Shown here piece by piece: positions 44,791 through 56,355 of a DNA stretch of 64,000 nt. This stretch comes from Sphingobacteriaceae bacterium. GTDB taxonomy: Bacteria; Bacteroidota; Bacteroidia; Sphingobacteriales; Sphingobacteriaceae. How positions within the stretch are numbered: the stretch's first letter is position 1; every line of letters begins with the position of its first letter. The stretch lies in the NCBI GenBank assembly GCA_903642215.1, contig CAHJWG010000004.1, forward strand, positions 1 through 64,000, given 5' to 3'. Position numbers and translations under genes: made by a program. The notes under the pieces are model-generated. The model worked only from the letters and a program-made list of their open reading frames with translations. It did not search any database and had not been told where the DNA came from.

Positions 44791-44904
44791 ATGAGTTTGT
44801 TAAAGCAACAATTAGATTCGAATATCAAAGCGAGTAATAATTACTGGCTTATTATAGCCGCAGGTTTGTTGTTTATTATACTTTCCCTCTTGTATTTAGC
44901 CTGA
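44791..44904 (+). CDS. small single-span membrane protein
   Basis: 37 residues: a polar N-terminal half (MSLLKQQLDSNIKASNNYW) and a hydrophobic helix to the end (LIIAAGLLFIILSLLYLA). It has an ATG and lies upstream of a motif copy at 44914-44927. Unrecognised family; its size and arrangement resemble the 40-residue protein at 20048. Confidence 0.5.
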   Translation: MSLLKQQLDSNIKASNNYWLIIAAGLLFIILSLLYLA

Positions 44905-45016
44905 TTTTTATCTGCTAAAAGAAGCATCGTCAGCATACTTCTTATAACAACAAAAAAACTATAAGCAAACAGCTTTTGCAAAAACATGTTATCAGTTTAA
45001 CAAATTAAACAAAAAC

Positions 45017-45553
45017 ATGGATAGCATCAACACAAACCAACCAGAAGATAACTTAAAAAATCTTGCCGGAACAGAAGCATTAAAAAAGATGAAAGAAATT
45101 GCAGAAGGCACGCAAACGTGTTTTTTTTGTACCGATATTAAAACCGGTTCGCCGCTTGCAGTAAGGCCGATGCAGGTTCAAAAAGTAGATGATACGGGCT
45201 GTTTCTGGTTTTTAAGCAGCAAAGACAGTAATAAAGACAGCGAAATCCACCATGATGATCATGTGCATTTGTTTTTTCAGGAAAGCCATCATTCCGGTTT
45301 TTTAAATGTTTACGGCGAAGCTTTTATCAGCGAAGACAAAGCAAAAATTAAAGAACTTTGGGATCCGATTTTGAAAGCATGGTTTACAGAAGGTGAAGAT
45401 GACCCGCGAATTTCTGTTATAAAAGTAGTACCAACCGAAGCATATTACTGGGATAACAAACATGGCAACGCCATCGCGTTTATCAAGCAAACCGCATCAG
45501 CCGTTATCGGTAAAACATTTGATGATTCTGTAGAAGGTAAACTAAATGTTTAA
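45017..45553 (+). CDS. PNPOx-like FMN-binding general stress protein
   Basis: 178 residues fitting the pyridoxamine-phosphate-oxidase-like split barrel of the 'general stress protein 26' group: CFFCTDIKTGSPLAVRPMQV and CFWFLSSKDSNKDSEI, with a HLFFQ strand. It probably binds FMN or a similar flavin and reduces small molecules; the true substrate is unknown. Confidence 0.88.
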   Translation: MDSINTNQPEDNLKNLAGTEALKKMKEIAEGTQTCFFCTDIKTGSPLAVRPMQVQKVDDTGCFWFLSSKDSNKDSEIHHDDHVHLFFQESHHSGFLNVYGEAFISEDKAKIKELWDPILKAWFTEGEDDPRISVIKVVPTEAYYWDNKHGNAIAFIKQTASAVIGKTFDDSVEGKLNV

Positions 45554-45556
45554 CCC

Positions 45557-45570
45557 GATAAAAACAGTAT
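45557..45570 (+). repeat. dispersed motif, class B exact (GATAAAAACAGTAT)
   Basis: Three bases after the PNPOx-like gene stop. Confidence 0.75.
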
Positions 45571-45613
45571 AAAGAGCTGATTTTTAACAGCCGTTTATTT
45601 TTTTTGTGCGTAT

Positions 45614-45645
45614 AAAGCTTCGTTTAGTTAGTTAAACGAAGCTTT
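45614..45645 (+). terminator. terminator between PNPOx-like and glycosyltransferase genes
   Basis: Stem AAAGCTTCGTTTA with TAAACGAAGCTTT, perfect 13 bp, then AT-rich bases. It ends only 10 bases before the glycosyltransferase ATG at 45656. Confidence 0.8.
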
Positions 45646-45655
45646 ATTTATTTTT

Positions 45656-46573
45656 ATGCACCTTGTTTCTATCATTACTGTTAATTATAATCAGCCTGAC
45701 GTTACCGAAGCTTTGCTGCAATCGGTAGCCGGCAAAAACGATTATCCTTCCATCCAGATGATTGTGGTGGACAACGGAAGTTATCAAAATCCGGTTCCGG
45801 GATGGAAAACCAAGTTTCCCTGGGTTGAGTTTGTCCGTTCCGAAAAAAACTTAGGTTTTGCCGGTGGAAATAACCTCGGCATGCGCGAAGCAACCGGCGA
45901 TTACCTTTTTCTGATCAACAACGATACAGAAGTTACGCCCGGATTAATCGGCCGGCTGGCAGATCAGCTGGAAAAAAACCCGCAGATCGGGATTATTTCT
46001 CCCAAAATAAAATACTTCGATTCGCCGGATATTTTGCAGTATGCAGGCTTTACCAACATGAATTATTACAGTGCCCGGAACGAATGTATCGGGCAGTTTG
46101 AAAAAGATAACGGGCAATATGATCACCTCACCGGTAAAACGGGTTTTGCACACGGCGCAGCAATGATGGTGCGAAAATGTGCTCTGCGAAAAGCCGGTTT
46201 AATGCCCGAACAATTTTTTTTGTATTACGAAGAATTAGACTGGTGCGATCATTTTAAACGTGCCGGTTACGAAATATGGGTAGATATGCAGGCAGTAATT
46301 TACCATAAAGAATCAGTTTCGGTAGGTAAAAACAGCATGCTTAAAACCTATTTTATGAACCGCAACCGCATGCTTTACATCCGCAGAAACGCGCCTTTTG
46401 TGCAACGTATAGTTTTCTACCTGCACTTCCTTTTCATCGTAACACCCCGGAATATTTTTTCTTACCTGCGCCAAAATAACCCGGCTTATGTGCCGGTAAT
46501 GTTCCGGTCTATCTGGTGGAATTTAACCAACCCAACAAGCAGCCGTTATTTAGGTTATCCAATCGAAATCTAA
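45656..46573 (+). CDS. family 2 glycosyltransferase
   Basis: 305 residues, GT-A fold. The N-terminal VSIITVNYNQPDVTEALLQS, the metal-binding DxD-like INNDTEVTPG and the FLYYEELDWCDHFKRAG block resemble rhamnosyl/dTDP-sugar transferases of the WbbL kind. It overlaps the next transferase gene by one base (TAATG). Probably polysaccharide or cell-surface glycan synthesis. Confidence 0.9.
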   Translation: MHLVSIITVNYNQPDVTEALLQSVAGKNDYPSIQMIVVDNGSYQNPVPGWKTKFPWVEFVRSEKNLGFAGGNNLGMREATGDYLFLINNDTEVTPGLIGRLADQLEKNPQIGIISPKIKYFDSPDILQYAGFTNMNYYSARNECIGQFEKDNGQYDHLTGKTGFAHGAAMMVRKCALRKAGLMPEQFFLYYEELDWCDHFKRAGYEIWVDMQAVIYHKESVSVGKNSMLKTYFMNRNRMLYIRRNAPFVQRIVFYLHFLFIVTPRNIFSYLRQNNPAYVPVMFRSIWWNLTNPTSSRYLGYPIEI

Positions 46574-47742
46574 TGACTATTTTTTTCTGGTTCAGCCTTT
46601 TTCTCATCTTTTACGCATTTGTTGGTTACGGCCTGGTACTGTTTGTGTTGGTAAAGTTGCGAAGGATTTTTATCGGTAAAAGAAGTATCGGCGAAATTAT
46701 TGCCGATACTTTGCCAACCTGTACGCTTATCGTTGCGGCTTATAATGAAGAAGATTATATCGAAGAAAAAATCAGGAATACGTTAGCATTGCATTATCCT
46801 GCCGGCAAAATCAATTATTTGTTTATAACCGACGGATCGAACGATAAAACCCCGGAAATTATCAGCCGTTATCCGGCTATCAAGCTGATGCATTCGGATA
46901 AACGGAACGGTAAAATTGCGGCTGTACAGCGTGCGGTTGCAGCGGTAACAACCGAAACCATGATTTTTACGGATGCCAATACTTTTTTAAATCCGGATGC
47001 TTTGATTATGCTTTGCCGCCATTACGCCGACCCGAAAGTTGGTGCCGTTGCCGGAGAAAAACGTGTGAAGATCGACAGCACATCTGATGCCACAGCAGGA
47101 GAAGGTTTTTACTGGAAATACGAATCGAAGCTAAAAATTTGGGATTCTGAACTTAACTCTGTTGTTGGTGCCGCCGGCGAATTATTTAGTGTAAAAACAG
47201 CATTATACGAATCCGTTCATCCGGATAGTATTATTGATGATTTTATGATTTCCATGCTGATTGCCAAAAAAGGTTACCGCATTGTTTACGAACCCGAAGC
47301 TTACGCTACAGAAACATCCTCGGAAAATATTAAGGAAGAATTGAAACGGAAAATAAGGATTGCTGCCGGCGGTTTGCAATCCATCATCTGGCTAAAAAGT
47401 TTGTTGCTGCCTTTTAAACAACCGCTTTTGTCTTTTCAATACATCAGTCACCGCGTTTTACGCTGGACGGTTATTCCGTTTTTGATGATTGTTGCCCTGT
47501 TTTTAAATATTCTGATCGTTGCAAAAACACATCTATTAATTTATCAGCTGATTTTATCGGCGCAGGTTTTATTTTATCTGCTGGCTTTATCCGGCTGGAT
47601 TTTAGAAAAACAGCAGATTAAAATTAAAGCTTTGTTTATCCCGTATTATTTCGGCGTGATGAATTACGCTGTGATTGCCGGTATTTTCCGCTATTTGTTC
47701 GGAGAACAAAGCGCAGCCTGGGAAAAATCAAAACGGAAATAG
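46573..47742 (+). CDS. membrane glycosyltransferase, family 2
   Basis: 389 residues from the ATG at 46573, which overlaps the upstream stop as TAATG. A first membrane helix leads a GT-A domain (TLIVAAYNEEDYIEEKI, then FTDANTFLNPDAL with the D-x-D-like acid); the QxxRW-like IRIAAGGLQS follows, and three or four helices close the protein. This layout fits processive or membrane-bound polysaccharide synthases. A dispersed motif at 46675-46688 encodes GKRSIGE in the cytoplasmic loop. Confidence 0.88.
   Translation: MTIFFWFSLFLIFYAFVGYGLVLFVLVKLRRIFIGKRSIGEIIADTLPTCTLIVAAYNEEDYIEEKIRNTLALHYPAGKINYLFITDGSNDKTPEIISRYPAIKLMHSDKRNGKIAAVQRAVAAVTTETMIFTDANTFLNPDALIMLCRHYADPKVGAVAGEKRVKIDSTSDATAGEGFYWKYESKLKIWDSELNSVVGAAGELFSVKTALYESVHPDSIIDDFMISMLIAKKGYRIVYEPEAYATETSSENIKEELKRKIRIAAGGLQSIIWLKSLLLPFKQPLLSFQYISHRVLRWTVIPFLMIVALFLNILIVAKTHLLIYQLILSAQVLFYLLALSGWILEKQQIKIKALFIPYYFGVMNYAVIAGIFRYLFGEQSAAWEKSKRK
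46675..46688 (+). repeat. dispersed motif, class A exact (GGTAAAAGAAGTAT)
   Basis: Inside the second glycosyltransferase gene, coding GKRSI. Confidence 0.75.
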
Positions 47743-47754
47743 AATGTTTGTTTA

Positions 47755-47768
47755 ATACTTCTTTTATC
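47755..47768 (-). repeat. dispersed motif, class A exact (GATAAAAGAAGTAT)
   Basis: Between converging glycosyltransferase genes; preceded on its own strand by AATTTTTTGGT. Confidence 0.85.
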
Positions 47769-47792
47769 ACCAAAAAATTAAGATTTATTTCT

Positions 47793-48695
47793 TTAAGCTG
47801 AAGGTTGATCGGTAGGAATAATCCTTTTTTCGCTAAAAAAATTTCGGATATCGGCTTCGCTTTTATCTTTCCAAACTTTGGTAGAATGAATAATTTTTTT
47901 GCCTTTTTTAACCAATTCTTCCGGTGAAGCCGGTAAACTTCTCCAAGAAACACCAAACGGAAGGTTGCCGCTTTCTAAATCGCCTAATTCAAAATCGGCA
48001 GCTTTGGCCAGCAAACCAAAAATATGATCTTCCTCCAAATAAATTTTTCGGATACCATAATCCGGAAGCATCTTTTTTTCGCGTAGTTTTTGCAAAAATA
48101 ATTCACTAACAATATACGCTCCTCCGAAAATATTTTCACCCATTTCGTAACCGTTCAGCAAAGCTTTAATCAGTAATTGCCGCAAAGCCCAGTTGGCGCG
48201 TGGTTTAGCAAAAAAACGCCAGGTTAAAGCATAAGTAGTTATCTGGTGCATAGGCCAATAGTTTTCCACCGCATTTCCGGCAAAATCCCTTGGCTCTTTT
48301 CCTCTTTTCACAAAACCGGCGATCCCGATTTTAGGATTATTTTGAAATAAACTGATTGCTTCTTCCTGTGGATTAAAACCGGTAATTAGCGCATCCGTAT
48401 CCATCCGCAGTAAAACTTTAAACTGGTAATTATCTAAAGCGTAAGTAAAAGCATGACTTAAAGTTATGTACAAACCGCCCAATAAACCGTATTGCTGCCG
48501 GTTTGTGATCACATCAATTTGGGGATGATTTTTTTTGACGACAGCTCCGGAATCTTTTTTAGAATCATCAATCAATATAATTTTATGCGTGCATAAGCAA
48601 TAATAGATAATGCTGTTAACGGTATCTTCTACAAAAGCAGTTTGACATTTTGGGCCAACGGGAATTACCACAATCAGATCGTATTGCTGCTTCAT
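47793..48695 (-). CDS. glycosyltransferase-like protein (GT-A fold)
   Basis: 300 residues. LIVVIPVGPKCQTAFVEDTV opens the fold and LLRMDTDALI gives the DxD metal motif. The rest does not match a family I know. Convergent with the upstream transferase gene, with a motif copy between (47755-47768). Possibly a sugar or nucleotide-sugar transferase of the surface-glycan cluster. Confidence 0.65.
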   Translation of the reverse strand: MKQQYDLIVVIPVGPKCQTAFVEDTVNSIIYYCLCTHKIILIDDSKKDSGAVVKKNHPQIDVITNRQQYGLLGGLYITLSHAFTYALDNYQFKVLLRMDTDALITGFNPQEEAISLFQNNPKIGIAGFVKRGKEPRDFAGNAVENYWPMHQITTYALTWRFFAKPRANWALRQLLIKALLNGYEMGENIFGGAYIVSELFLQKLREKKMLPDYGIRKIYLEEDHIFGLLAKAADFELGDLESGNLPFGVSWRSLPASPEELVKKGKKIIHSTKVWKDKSEADIRNFFSEKRIIPTDQPSA

Positions 48696-48744
48696 ATTTT
48701 TTATACGTGATCGTGCAAAAGTAAAATATAAAAAAGCACAAAAA

Positions 48745-48775
48745 AATCCGGCAGGGAAATCTTCCTTGCCGGATT
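48745..48775 (-). terminator. terminator of the S9 peptidase gene
   Basis: Stem AATCCGGCAGG with CCTTGCCGGATT (one bulge), then on the minus strand a T-run. Confidence 0.88.
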
Positions 48776-48800
48776 AAGTGATTGCTATATCATTAATTAA

Positions 48801-51641
48801 TTATTTCACTAGTTCAAATCCCCAGTCTTTCCCTTTATCAACAGCCGGTACACCGCTGGCCATCCAAACCGGCATCGGCGCGCCTTTTAAAAAGTGGTCA
48901 AAATACTGCTGTTCGCGGATAGAAATATCCTTCCTGTTTTGGCGAAGCACTAAATTGTGTGCTTCCTGATTGTATTGCAGCAACCAAACCGGCTTGTTTA
49001 GCCGGCGTAAAGCCGTAAACATTTCTATTCCCTGATACCACGGAACGGCTCCGTCTGCATCGTTCGACATGATAACCACCGGCGTTTTAACTTTCGGCAG
49101 CTGAAATAACGGCGAATTACGGATATACAATTCTGTGCTGTCCCACAAATTCGCCCCAATGCGGCTCTGTCCTTTTTCGTACTGGCTTTCGCGCGAATTG
49201 CCGCTTTCCCAACGGATACCGCCATAAGCGGAAGTCATGTTGGCAACCGGCGCACCGGCCCAAGCAGCGGCATACATATTGGTTTGGGTGATCAAAAATG
49301 CAACTTGGTATCCGCCCCAGCTTTGCCCCTGAATACCAATATGCGCTCCGTCAACCCAGGCATTTTTTTTCAGATTTTCTACACCTGAATTAATAAACTC
49401 TACCGCAGAAGCACCCGGCTGGCCTCTTTCATAACTGATATCAGGCGTAAAAACCAGGTAACCGTTGCTTACAAAATAGGAGATAGGCAGGCGCGAAGGC
49501 GTTGGCGCGGGTGGCACGTAACTGTACAAACCTTCGGATAGTTTCTCATAAAAATAAACCAGCATCGGATACTTCTTTTGCGGGTCAAAATTCTCCGGCT
49601 TGTACAAAATACCTTTTGACGGGTAACCTTTCGGTGTTGTCCAGCTTACCAATTCTGCCGTTCCCCAGTTGTATTGGCTTTGCTGCGGATTAATTGTGCT
49701 TAATTTTATTTCTTTTTTCAAATCGGAAGAAACATATAAATCCGGCGAATGCTGGTAATTCCCTTTCGTATAAATGTATTCATCACTGTTTTTAGCTTTT
49801 TGCAGGACACCGAAACTGTATGGAACCATCAGGATTTTTTCCAGGGCTTTGTTACTGCCAAATGCTTTTTTATAATATCCCCACTGTTTATTTTCCTCGT
49901 TTTGAACCAGCAGCATTAAAGGTTTTTTAGTTGGGATGTATTTCTCTTCATCATTTCCGGCGGCATTAAAACGCCTGTTTGCAGTTTGCAGCGGGTAGCG
50001 GAAAATAAGCTTATTTTTCCTGCCGAAACTATTGGTAAAATTAACTGCTGTTCCGGTTTCAGGGTCGATGTTCCAGATGTCGTACCGATCGTAAACCAAT
50101 ACTGCTTTGTCGCCGCTTGTCCACCCGGAAATCCCGTAAGCCGAAGGATCAGTAGGCACATCGCTATCTTCCTCACCCATTTTTGTACCTGTTTTTGCGG
50201 TCAGGTTCGTTTTTTTGCCGGTAAAAACAGCATAACTAAACCAGTTTTGATTGGTAGGATCAAACCAGATTACATAATTTCCTCCCGGCGATAACTGATA
50301 ACGCGACTTTAAACGCGTATTGATTTTTTTGTAATCGCCCGTTTTTAAATCAATTAAATAAGCTTCCTGGCTTCCGCCGCCTTCCCATTGGGCCTGCACG
50401 CGCGAGCCGGTATCCGTAACACCCAAAGCATAACGCGCATCATTGTTTTCGGGCAGCACAACTTCCTGTATGCCCTGGTTTGCCAACTGTGTAAGTTTAT
50501 GTGCAGCTTCTACCGGAATAATCACCGCCAAATAATTTCTGCGTAAATCGCGCTGCAAAGTGTTCAATTGCTGAGGCTGCAAATAATCGTCTTTATAATT
50601 CCAGATGTCGAGTTTGGCGTGTTCAAAATCAACCAAAGTTGTATCGGCAGGTTTTGGAATCGGTGCTGTACCGAAAAATAAGCGGCTACCGTTTTTGCTA
50701 AAATAAACCCGACCATCGCCGCTAACCGCCCATTTTTCCGGCATCCCTGCCGAGCCTGGTGCTGCAATTACTTCGGCACTGTCTTTTGTAGTATTGTAAT
50801 AATATAATTTAAACGGCTTAACCTGTGCCTTTTCCGGGTTTTTTTCTGCGGTAAAAGCTAACTGTTTTCCGGCTTCGTCAAATATCGGGTTGCGGTAATT
50901 TCCACGGCCGCTGCTTACTGTTTTTACCGCATCTTTTTCAATATCATATAAATACAAACCCGATTTTACATCTTTACTTCTCCGCGGCGCAGTAACGGCA
51001 AAAACCAGCATTTTACCATTTTTATCCAACTGATAATCGGTTACATATTTAAAAGTCCGCTGTTTATTGCTGATTAATTGTTTTATAGTGAGATCTGCTC
51101 CTTCACGTGTTGGCGGCGCGATAGTTTGAGCCACAGCTCTTTTTGTGGTATCCGAAGCGATCGGTTTTTTCAAGGTATCACCGGAAGCCAGATAAGCAAT
51201 TACCGAAGCTTTTTCTGCCAGTTTAAACGACCGTACTGAAGGGATTTTAGTGATTTGTTTTGAACCCAACAGCATCAACCCTAAAGTATCTTTCGGGAAC
51301 TCGTCCTGCTTTTTCTTTTTGATCCGTGCTGCCCTGATTGCTGTATAAAACGGACGGATGAGGAAAGCAGCATATTTAGAATCAGCCGTAATGCGCGCCG
51401 TATCTGCACGAGGAACTGTAAACTTATTACTATTTTTAGCAGTAGAAATTGTTAAAGCTGCATCGCCCTGCTGCGGTTTCACCACATATAAAACCCATTT
51501 GCCGTCATCGCTGATGCGTTCGTTGGTGATGTTTTGCCAGCCATCATATACAGAATGGTCTAATGGTTTTTTTGCAGTTGTTTGTGCCGATGCTGCATCA
51601 AACAAAAAGCATAATAATGGCAGAAGTAATAATTTTCGCAT
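48801..51641 (-). CDS. S9-family prolyl oligopeptidase-like peptidase, exported
   Basis: 946 residues with a signal peptide ([16 protein letters not shown]). A seven-blade-like propeller is followed by a C-terminal hydrolase domain: nucleophile [10 protein letters not shown], acid [10 protein letters not shown], His in QEAHNLVLR. It is close to the Bacteroidetes DPP-like acylaminoacyl/prolyl peptidases. Probably periplasmic oligopeptide breakdown. Confidence 0.92.
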   Translation of the reverse strand: MRKLLLLPLLCFLFDAASAQTTAKKPLDHSVYDGWQNITNERISDDGKWVLYVVKPQQGDAALTISTAKNSNKFTVPRADTARITADSKYAAFLIRPFYTAIRAARIKKKKQDEFPKDTLGLMLLGSKQITKIPSVRSFKLAEKASVIAYLASGDTLKKPIASDTTKRAVAQTIAPPTREGADLTIKQLISNKQRTFKYVTDYQLDKNGKMLVFAVTAPRRSKDVKSGLYLYDIEKDAVKTVSSGRGNYRNPIFDEAGKQLAFTAEKNPEKAQVKPFKLYYYNTTKDSAEVIAAPGSAGMPEKWAVSGDGRVYFSKNGSRLFFGTAPIPKPADTTLVDFEHAKLDIWNYKDDYLQPQQLNTLQRDLRRNYLAVIIPVEAAHKLTQLANQGIQEVVLPENNDARYALGVTDTGSRVQAQWEGGGSQEAYLIDLKTGDYKKINTRLKSRYQLSPGGNYVIWFDPTNQNWFSYAVFTGKKTNLTAKTGTKMGEEDSDVPTDPSAYGISGWTSGDKAVLVYDRYDIWNIDPETGTAVNFTNSFGRKNKLIFRYPLQTANRRFNAAGNDEEKYIPTKKPLMLLVQNEENKQWGYYKKAFGSNKALEKILMVPYSFGVLQKAKNSDEYIYTKGNYQHSPDLYVSSDLKKEIKLSTINPQQSQYNWGTAELVSWTTPKGYPSKGILYKPENFDPQKKYPMLVYFYEKLSEGLYSYVPPAPTPSRLPISYFVSNGYLVFTPDISYERGQPGASAVEFINSGVENLKKNAWVDGAHIGIQGQSWGGYQVAFLITQTNMYAAAWAGAPVANMTSAYGGIRWESGNSRESQYEKGQSRIGANLWDSTELYIRNSPLFQLPKVKTPVVIMSNDADGAVPWYQGIEMFTALRRLNKPVWLLQYNQEAHNLVLRQNRKDISIREQQYFDHFLKGAPMPVWMASGVPAVDKGKDWGFELVK
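50220..50233 (+). repeat. dispersed motif, class B exact (GGTAAAAACAGCAT)
   Basis: Inside the S9 peptidase gene, opposite strand to coding. Confidence 0.5.
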
Positions 51642-51741
51642 GATTTAATCTTTTGAGAAAGCTTAAATATGCTGTTTTTACAGGAAGAATTTTGTGGGGA
51701 ATAAAAAAGTTACAAAGAAGATAATCTTAATTTTGTTTTAA

Positions 51742-51960
51742 TTACAAAGCTTCCAGTTTCTTCTCTAAATCTGAAAGTATTTCAGCTTTAATTTTCTGGC
51801 GTTGCTCTGGCATTGAAGATGGTATATTAATTTTTGTATCTGATTTCTTTTCCCGCCAGGTTTCAATAAATTTCTTAATGTAGAATATATCAAGCGACAA
51901 AAAAATTGCAAATACCAAAACCACTATTATCCACAGTCCAATTTGAATTGAAGTTTCCAT
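51742..51960 (-). CDS. hypothetical membrane protein, second of a pair
   Basis: 72 residues: one membrane helix (LWIIVVLVFAIFLSLDIFYI) and a basic cytoplasmic tail with a coil-forming end (PEQRQKIKAEILSDLEKKLE). It starts 4 bases after the upstream small membrane gene, which strongly implies an operon. Confidence 0.5.
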   Translation of the reverse strand: METSIQIGLWIIVVLVFAIFLSLDIFYIKKFIETWREKKSDTKINIPSSMPEQRQKIKAEILSDLEKKLEAL

Positions 51961-51964
51961 GTAA

Positions 51965-52204
51965 TCAAATCTTCTTTAACAAAGAATAAATGTATATAAT
52001 TAATCCTACGATCCCTAACAAAATTACAATTGTAATAATTGTACCTAATAGTAGGAGAGAATGTTGAATAGTAGTTTGCTTCTCAACATTTAACAGAGTT
52101 AATATGCCGCCAATTGTAGCCAATAGTGCAATTAGCGCAATTAGCGCAAATTTAAAAATTTCGATTTGTAGTTTGATTTCTTCTTTTATTCCTTCAACTG
52201 TCAT
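51965..52204 (-). CDS. hypothetical membrane protein, first of a pair
   Basis: 79 residues with two membrane helices (about 18-37 and 47-75) and a charged N-terminus (MTVEGIKEEIKLQIEIFK). No family recognised. It precedes the 72-residue protein with a 4-base gap; the two might form one small membrane complex. Confidence 0.5.
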   Translation of the reverse strand: MTVEGIKEEIKLQIEIFKFALIALIALLATIGGILTLLNVEKQTTIQHSLLLLGTIITIVILLGIVGLIIYIYSLLKKI

Positions 52205-52274
52205 TTTAAATAAATATGATGCAAGCTACGTGTTATTAACTAATAATTAAATTAATAATTTCCAAAACCAAAAG

Positions 52275-52300
52275 AGCATCGAAAACTAAATCCCGATGCT
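52275..52300 (-). terminator. terminator of the pyrG-yidC operon
   Basis: Stem AGCATCG with CGATGCT; loop of 12 bases. Its right arm is part of a variant motif copy at 52296-52309 (minus). Confidence 0.7.
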
Positions 52301-52321
52301 ATTTTTACCACCTAAAAACTG

Positions 52322-54166
52322 TTATTTCTTTTTGGTTTGGATAGCTGGTGTTTGCCTTTGCTGGCGCATCATTTCTTCCATTTTTGCAGCAAAACCGGAT
52401 TTCTTTTTATTCGGATCTTCCGGTTTCTTTTTATTTTCCTGGATACGGGCATGGATTTTTTTGTCATCTACCCACAACCGGATAAAATATTGTTGGGAAA
52501 AAGTTAAAATATTCGCACAGAAATAATAATAATTTAAACCGGCCGGATAACTGTTCAGTACGCCAAAGAAAATAAGCGGCGTGATGTAACCAATATATTT
52601 CATTTGCCCCGTTGCACCCGAAGTTTGGTTGTTAAAGTAAGTTTGAATCAGGGTTGAGATCGTCATCAGCAAACACATTAAACTGATGTGATCCCAATTT
52701 AAAAACGGGATTAGTGGGAAGCTAATTACCGAATCGTAAGTAGATAAATCGTGCATCCATAAAAAACTTTGTCCGCGCAGCTCAAATAAATTCGGAAAAA
52801 AGCGGAAGAAAGCCAGAATAATCGGCATTTGGATCAGCAACGGTAAACAACCGCCCAAGGGGTTTACACCTGCTTTTTTATATAGTTTCAAATATTCCTG
52901 CTGTAGTAAAGTTGGATTATCATCGCCAACTTTACCTTTAATTTCATCCATTTCCGGCTTTAGCACACGCATTTTGGCCATTGATAAATACGACTTATAA
53001 GTAAGCGGAAACAGCACGACTTTTAATAGAACAGTTAACACTAAAATGATCAAGCCATAGTTCCAATTGAAATTTTTAAGGAAGTTAAAAACCGGTAAAA
53101 CGGCAAACTGATTGATGTATTTTAACGGCCCCCAGCCTAAATCAATCTGGCGTTCCAAATGGTAACCTTGCGCTTTCAGTGTCGAAAAACGGTTCGGGCC
53201 GAAGTAAAATTCCATCGGATAGCTGGCATTTGCAGCACCGGTATAAGGCAGCTGCATTTTGGCCGACATTTGTTTTACATCGTTAGAATTTATATCGGTA
53301 TTAACGCTAACGTCGGCACTGGTAAAACCATTTTTGGCAATCAGTACGTTAGAGTAAAAACGTTGCTTAAACGATACCCATTGTAGCTTTTTATCAGCAT
53401 AAAGTTTCTGCTCATCTTTGGTTAAACTTAAATTATTGGGGGTTCCTTCCGTATCTTCCAAGTAAACGGTAGAGTAGGTGCGTTCCATTTTCATGTCGCG
53501 TTCTTGCTTGCGTAAACTTGCTTCCCAATCTAAAGTAACCTGGTTATTATTGGCACTAACAACATTATTCATATTGTTTAAAATCAAATTATATCCAACT
53601 TTATAACCATCACCCTTTAAAGTATAAACGTAATCGATGGATTTATTTTCGCCATAAGTCAGATGCATCGTGAGCGAACTCGAATCTGCTCCGCTTACAT
53701 TTAAACCTGATGCGCTCGGCGTGAAATTCAAATCATTGGTTTGGATTGATTTGCCCTCAACATTCAAAATTAAACCAAACTTGGATTGCTCCGGGTTGAG
53801 TAAAATTAAAGGTTGCTTATCATAAGTTTTCTCGTTTTTCAATTCAACAGAAACAATCCGGCCGCCTTGAGTTGATAAAATAACTTTCAATTGTTTATTT
53901 TCTAAAAAAACCAATTTTGGGACTGCTACAGCAGCATTGCCCAGCGGGCCTTTTAATGCAGCAGAATCTGTTGCTGTTTTTTGTGGGGTAAAAGAAGCAT
54001 TAGGTGTTGGTGCTTTCCGGTTCGTGCCGCCCAATCTTCTCAACGAATCCTGTGTTTTTCTATGCTGCTCTTTTTTGATTTCTTCTTGCGACGGCTTAAG
54101 TAAAAAGGTGGAACCCACCAGGATCACCAGGATCAGGAACAATCCTGTAAATGTATTTCTATCCAT
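52322..54166 (-). CDS. yidC: membrane protein insertase YidC
   Basis: 614 residues from ATG at 54166 (the open frame runs further but the anchor starts here: NTFTGLFLILVILVGSTFLL). A large periplasmic beta-domain follows, then the five-helix insertase core (LLKVVLFPLTYKSYLSMAKM, GGCLPLLIQMPIILAFFRFF). YidC inserts inner-membrane proteins with or without Sec. Its end carries a basic KKK tail typical for ribosome contact. It follows pyrG by 16 bases on the same strand. Confidence 0.96.
   Translation of the reverse strand: MDRNTFTGLFLILVILVGSTFLLKPSQEEIKKEQHRKTQDSLRRLGGTNRKAPTPNASFTPQKTATDSAALKGPLGNAAVAVPKLVFLENKQLKVILSTQGGRIVSVELKNEKTYDKQPLILLNPEQSKFGLILNVEGKSIQTNDLNFTPSASGLNVSGADSSSLTMHLTYGENKSIDYVYTLKGDGYKVGYNLILNNMNNVVSANNNQVTLDWEASLRKQERDMKMERTYSTVYLEDTEGTPNNLSLTKDEQKLYADKKLQWVSFKQRFYSNVLIAKNGFTSADVSVNTDINSNDVKQMSAKMQLPYTGAANASYPMEFYFGPNRFSTLKAQGYHLERQIDLGWGPLKYINQFAVLPVFNFLKNFNWNYGLIILVLTVLLKVVLFPLTYKSYLSMAKMRVLKPEMDEIKGKVGDDNPTLLQQEYLKLYKKAGVNPLGGCLPLLIQMPIILAFFRFFPNLFELRGQSFLWMHDLSTYDSVISFPLIPFLNWDHISLMCLLMTISTLIQTYFNNQTSGATGQMKYIGYITPLIFFGVLNSYPAGLNYYYFCANILTFSQQYFIRLWVDDKKIHARIQENKKKPEDPNKKKSGFAAKMEEMMRQQRQTPAIQTKKK
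53987..54000 (+). repeat. dispersed motif, class A exact (GGTAAAAGAAGCAT)
   Basis: Inside yidC, antisense to the gene, in the linker after the anchor (ASFTPQ region). Confidence 0.75.
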
Positions 54167-54182
54167 TCTTTTAAAGTACCAA

Positions 54183-55838
<1,656 letters not shown>

Positions 55839-55866
55839 TCAGAAATAAATCCTTGTGTACGGGATG

Positions 55867-55874
55867 CAAAAATA
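55867..55874 (-). promoter_or_regulatory. possible -7 box of pyrG-yidC (TATTTTTG)
   Basis: TAnnTTTG match on the minus strand, 61 bases before the pyrG start; no good -33 TTG found. Confidence 0.35.
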
Positions 55875-55942
55875 AGATTTTTTTCGGTTTTTGGCGGAGG
55901 AAGCTAATCGGCAGCAGTTATAATTGTTGATGATTTAGCCGG

Positions 55943-55956
55943 ATACTTCTTTTATC
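55943..55956 (-). repeat. dispersed motif, class A exact (GATAAAAGAAGTAT)
   Basis: Upstream of pyrG, facing a variant copy at 55973-55986 (GTTAAAAGAAGCAT) as an inverted pair with a 16-base spacer. Confidence 0.85.
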
Positions 55957-56021
55957 AACCTAAAAATTAGGCGTTAAAAGAAGCATTAATTTGAGGTTAA
56001 ATCGGAAGTTTAAGTTAAAGA

Positions 56022-56297
56022 TCAGGCAGTTTCGGAAGAAAAACGTTTGCTGATTTTAAAAGCCGGTTTCAGTTTAAATAACTTTTTTTGCCATTCTGAT
56101 TGTGGAAAACTTTTGTAAAAAGCGTTCAGTTTAACAACTTCTGCAAAGAGGGACTTGCACAGATAAGCAAACAGTATGAGCAGTAAAACAGTAATAATCC
56201 ACATGCCGGAAACCAGGAACAGGACGGAATAAAACAAGGATTTGTAAATCAGGAAGCAAATTACGGCTGTTTTTATGATTGAAAATAGATTTTTCAT
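56022..56297 (-). CDS. hypothetical small membrane protein
   Basis: 91 residues: two hydrophobic segments (about 8-28 and 30-50) and a basic tail (KKLFKLKPAFKISKRF). Family unknown. It lies between pyrG and the YrdC-like gene, with motif copies on both sides (55943-55956, 55973-55986 and 56340-56353). Confidence 0.55.
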   Translation of the reverse strand: MKNLFSIIKTAVICFLIYKSLFYSVLFLVSGMWIITVLLLILFAYLCKSLFAEVVKLNAFYKSFPQSEWQKKLFKLKPAFKISKRFSSETA

Positions 56298-56355
56298 AAC
56301 GGATTCGGGCTAATAACATACTCATATAGAAAAAACCGTGCTAAAAGAAGTATTG

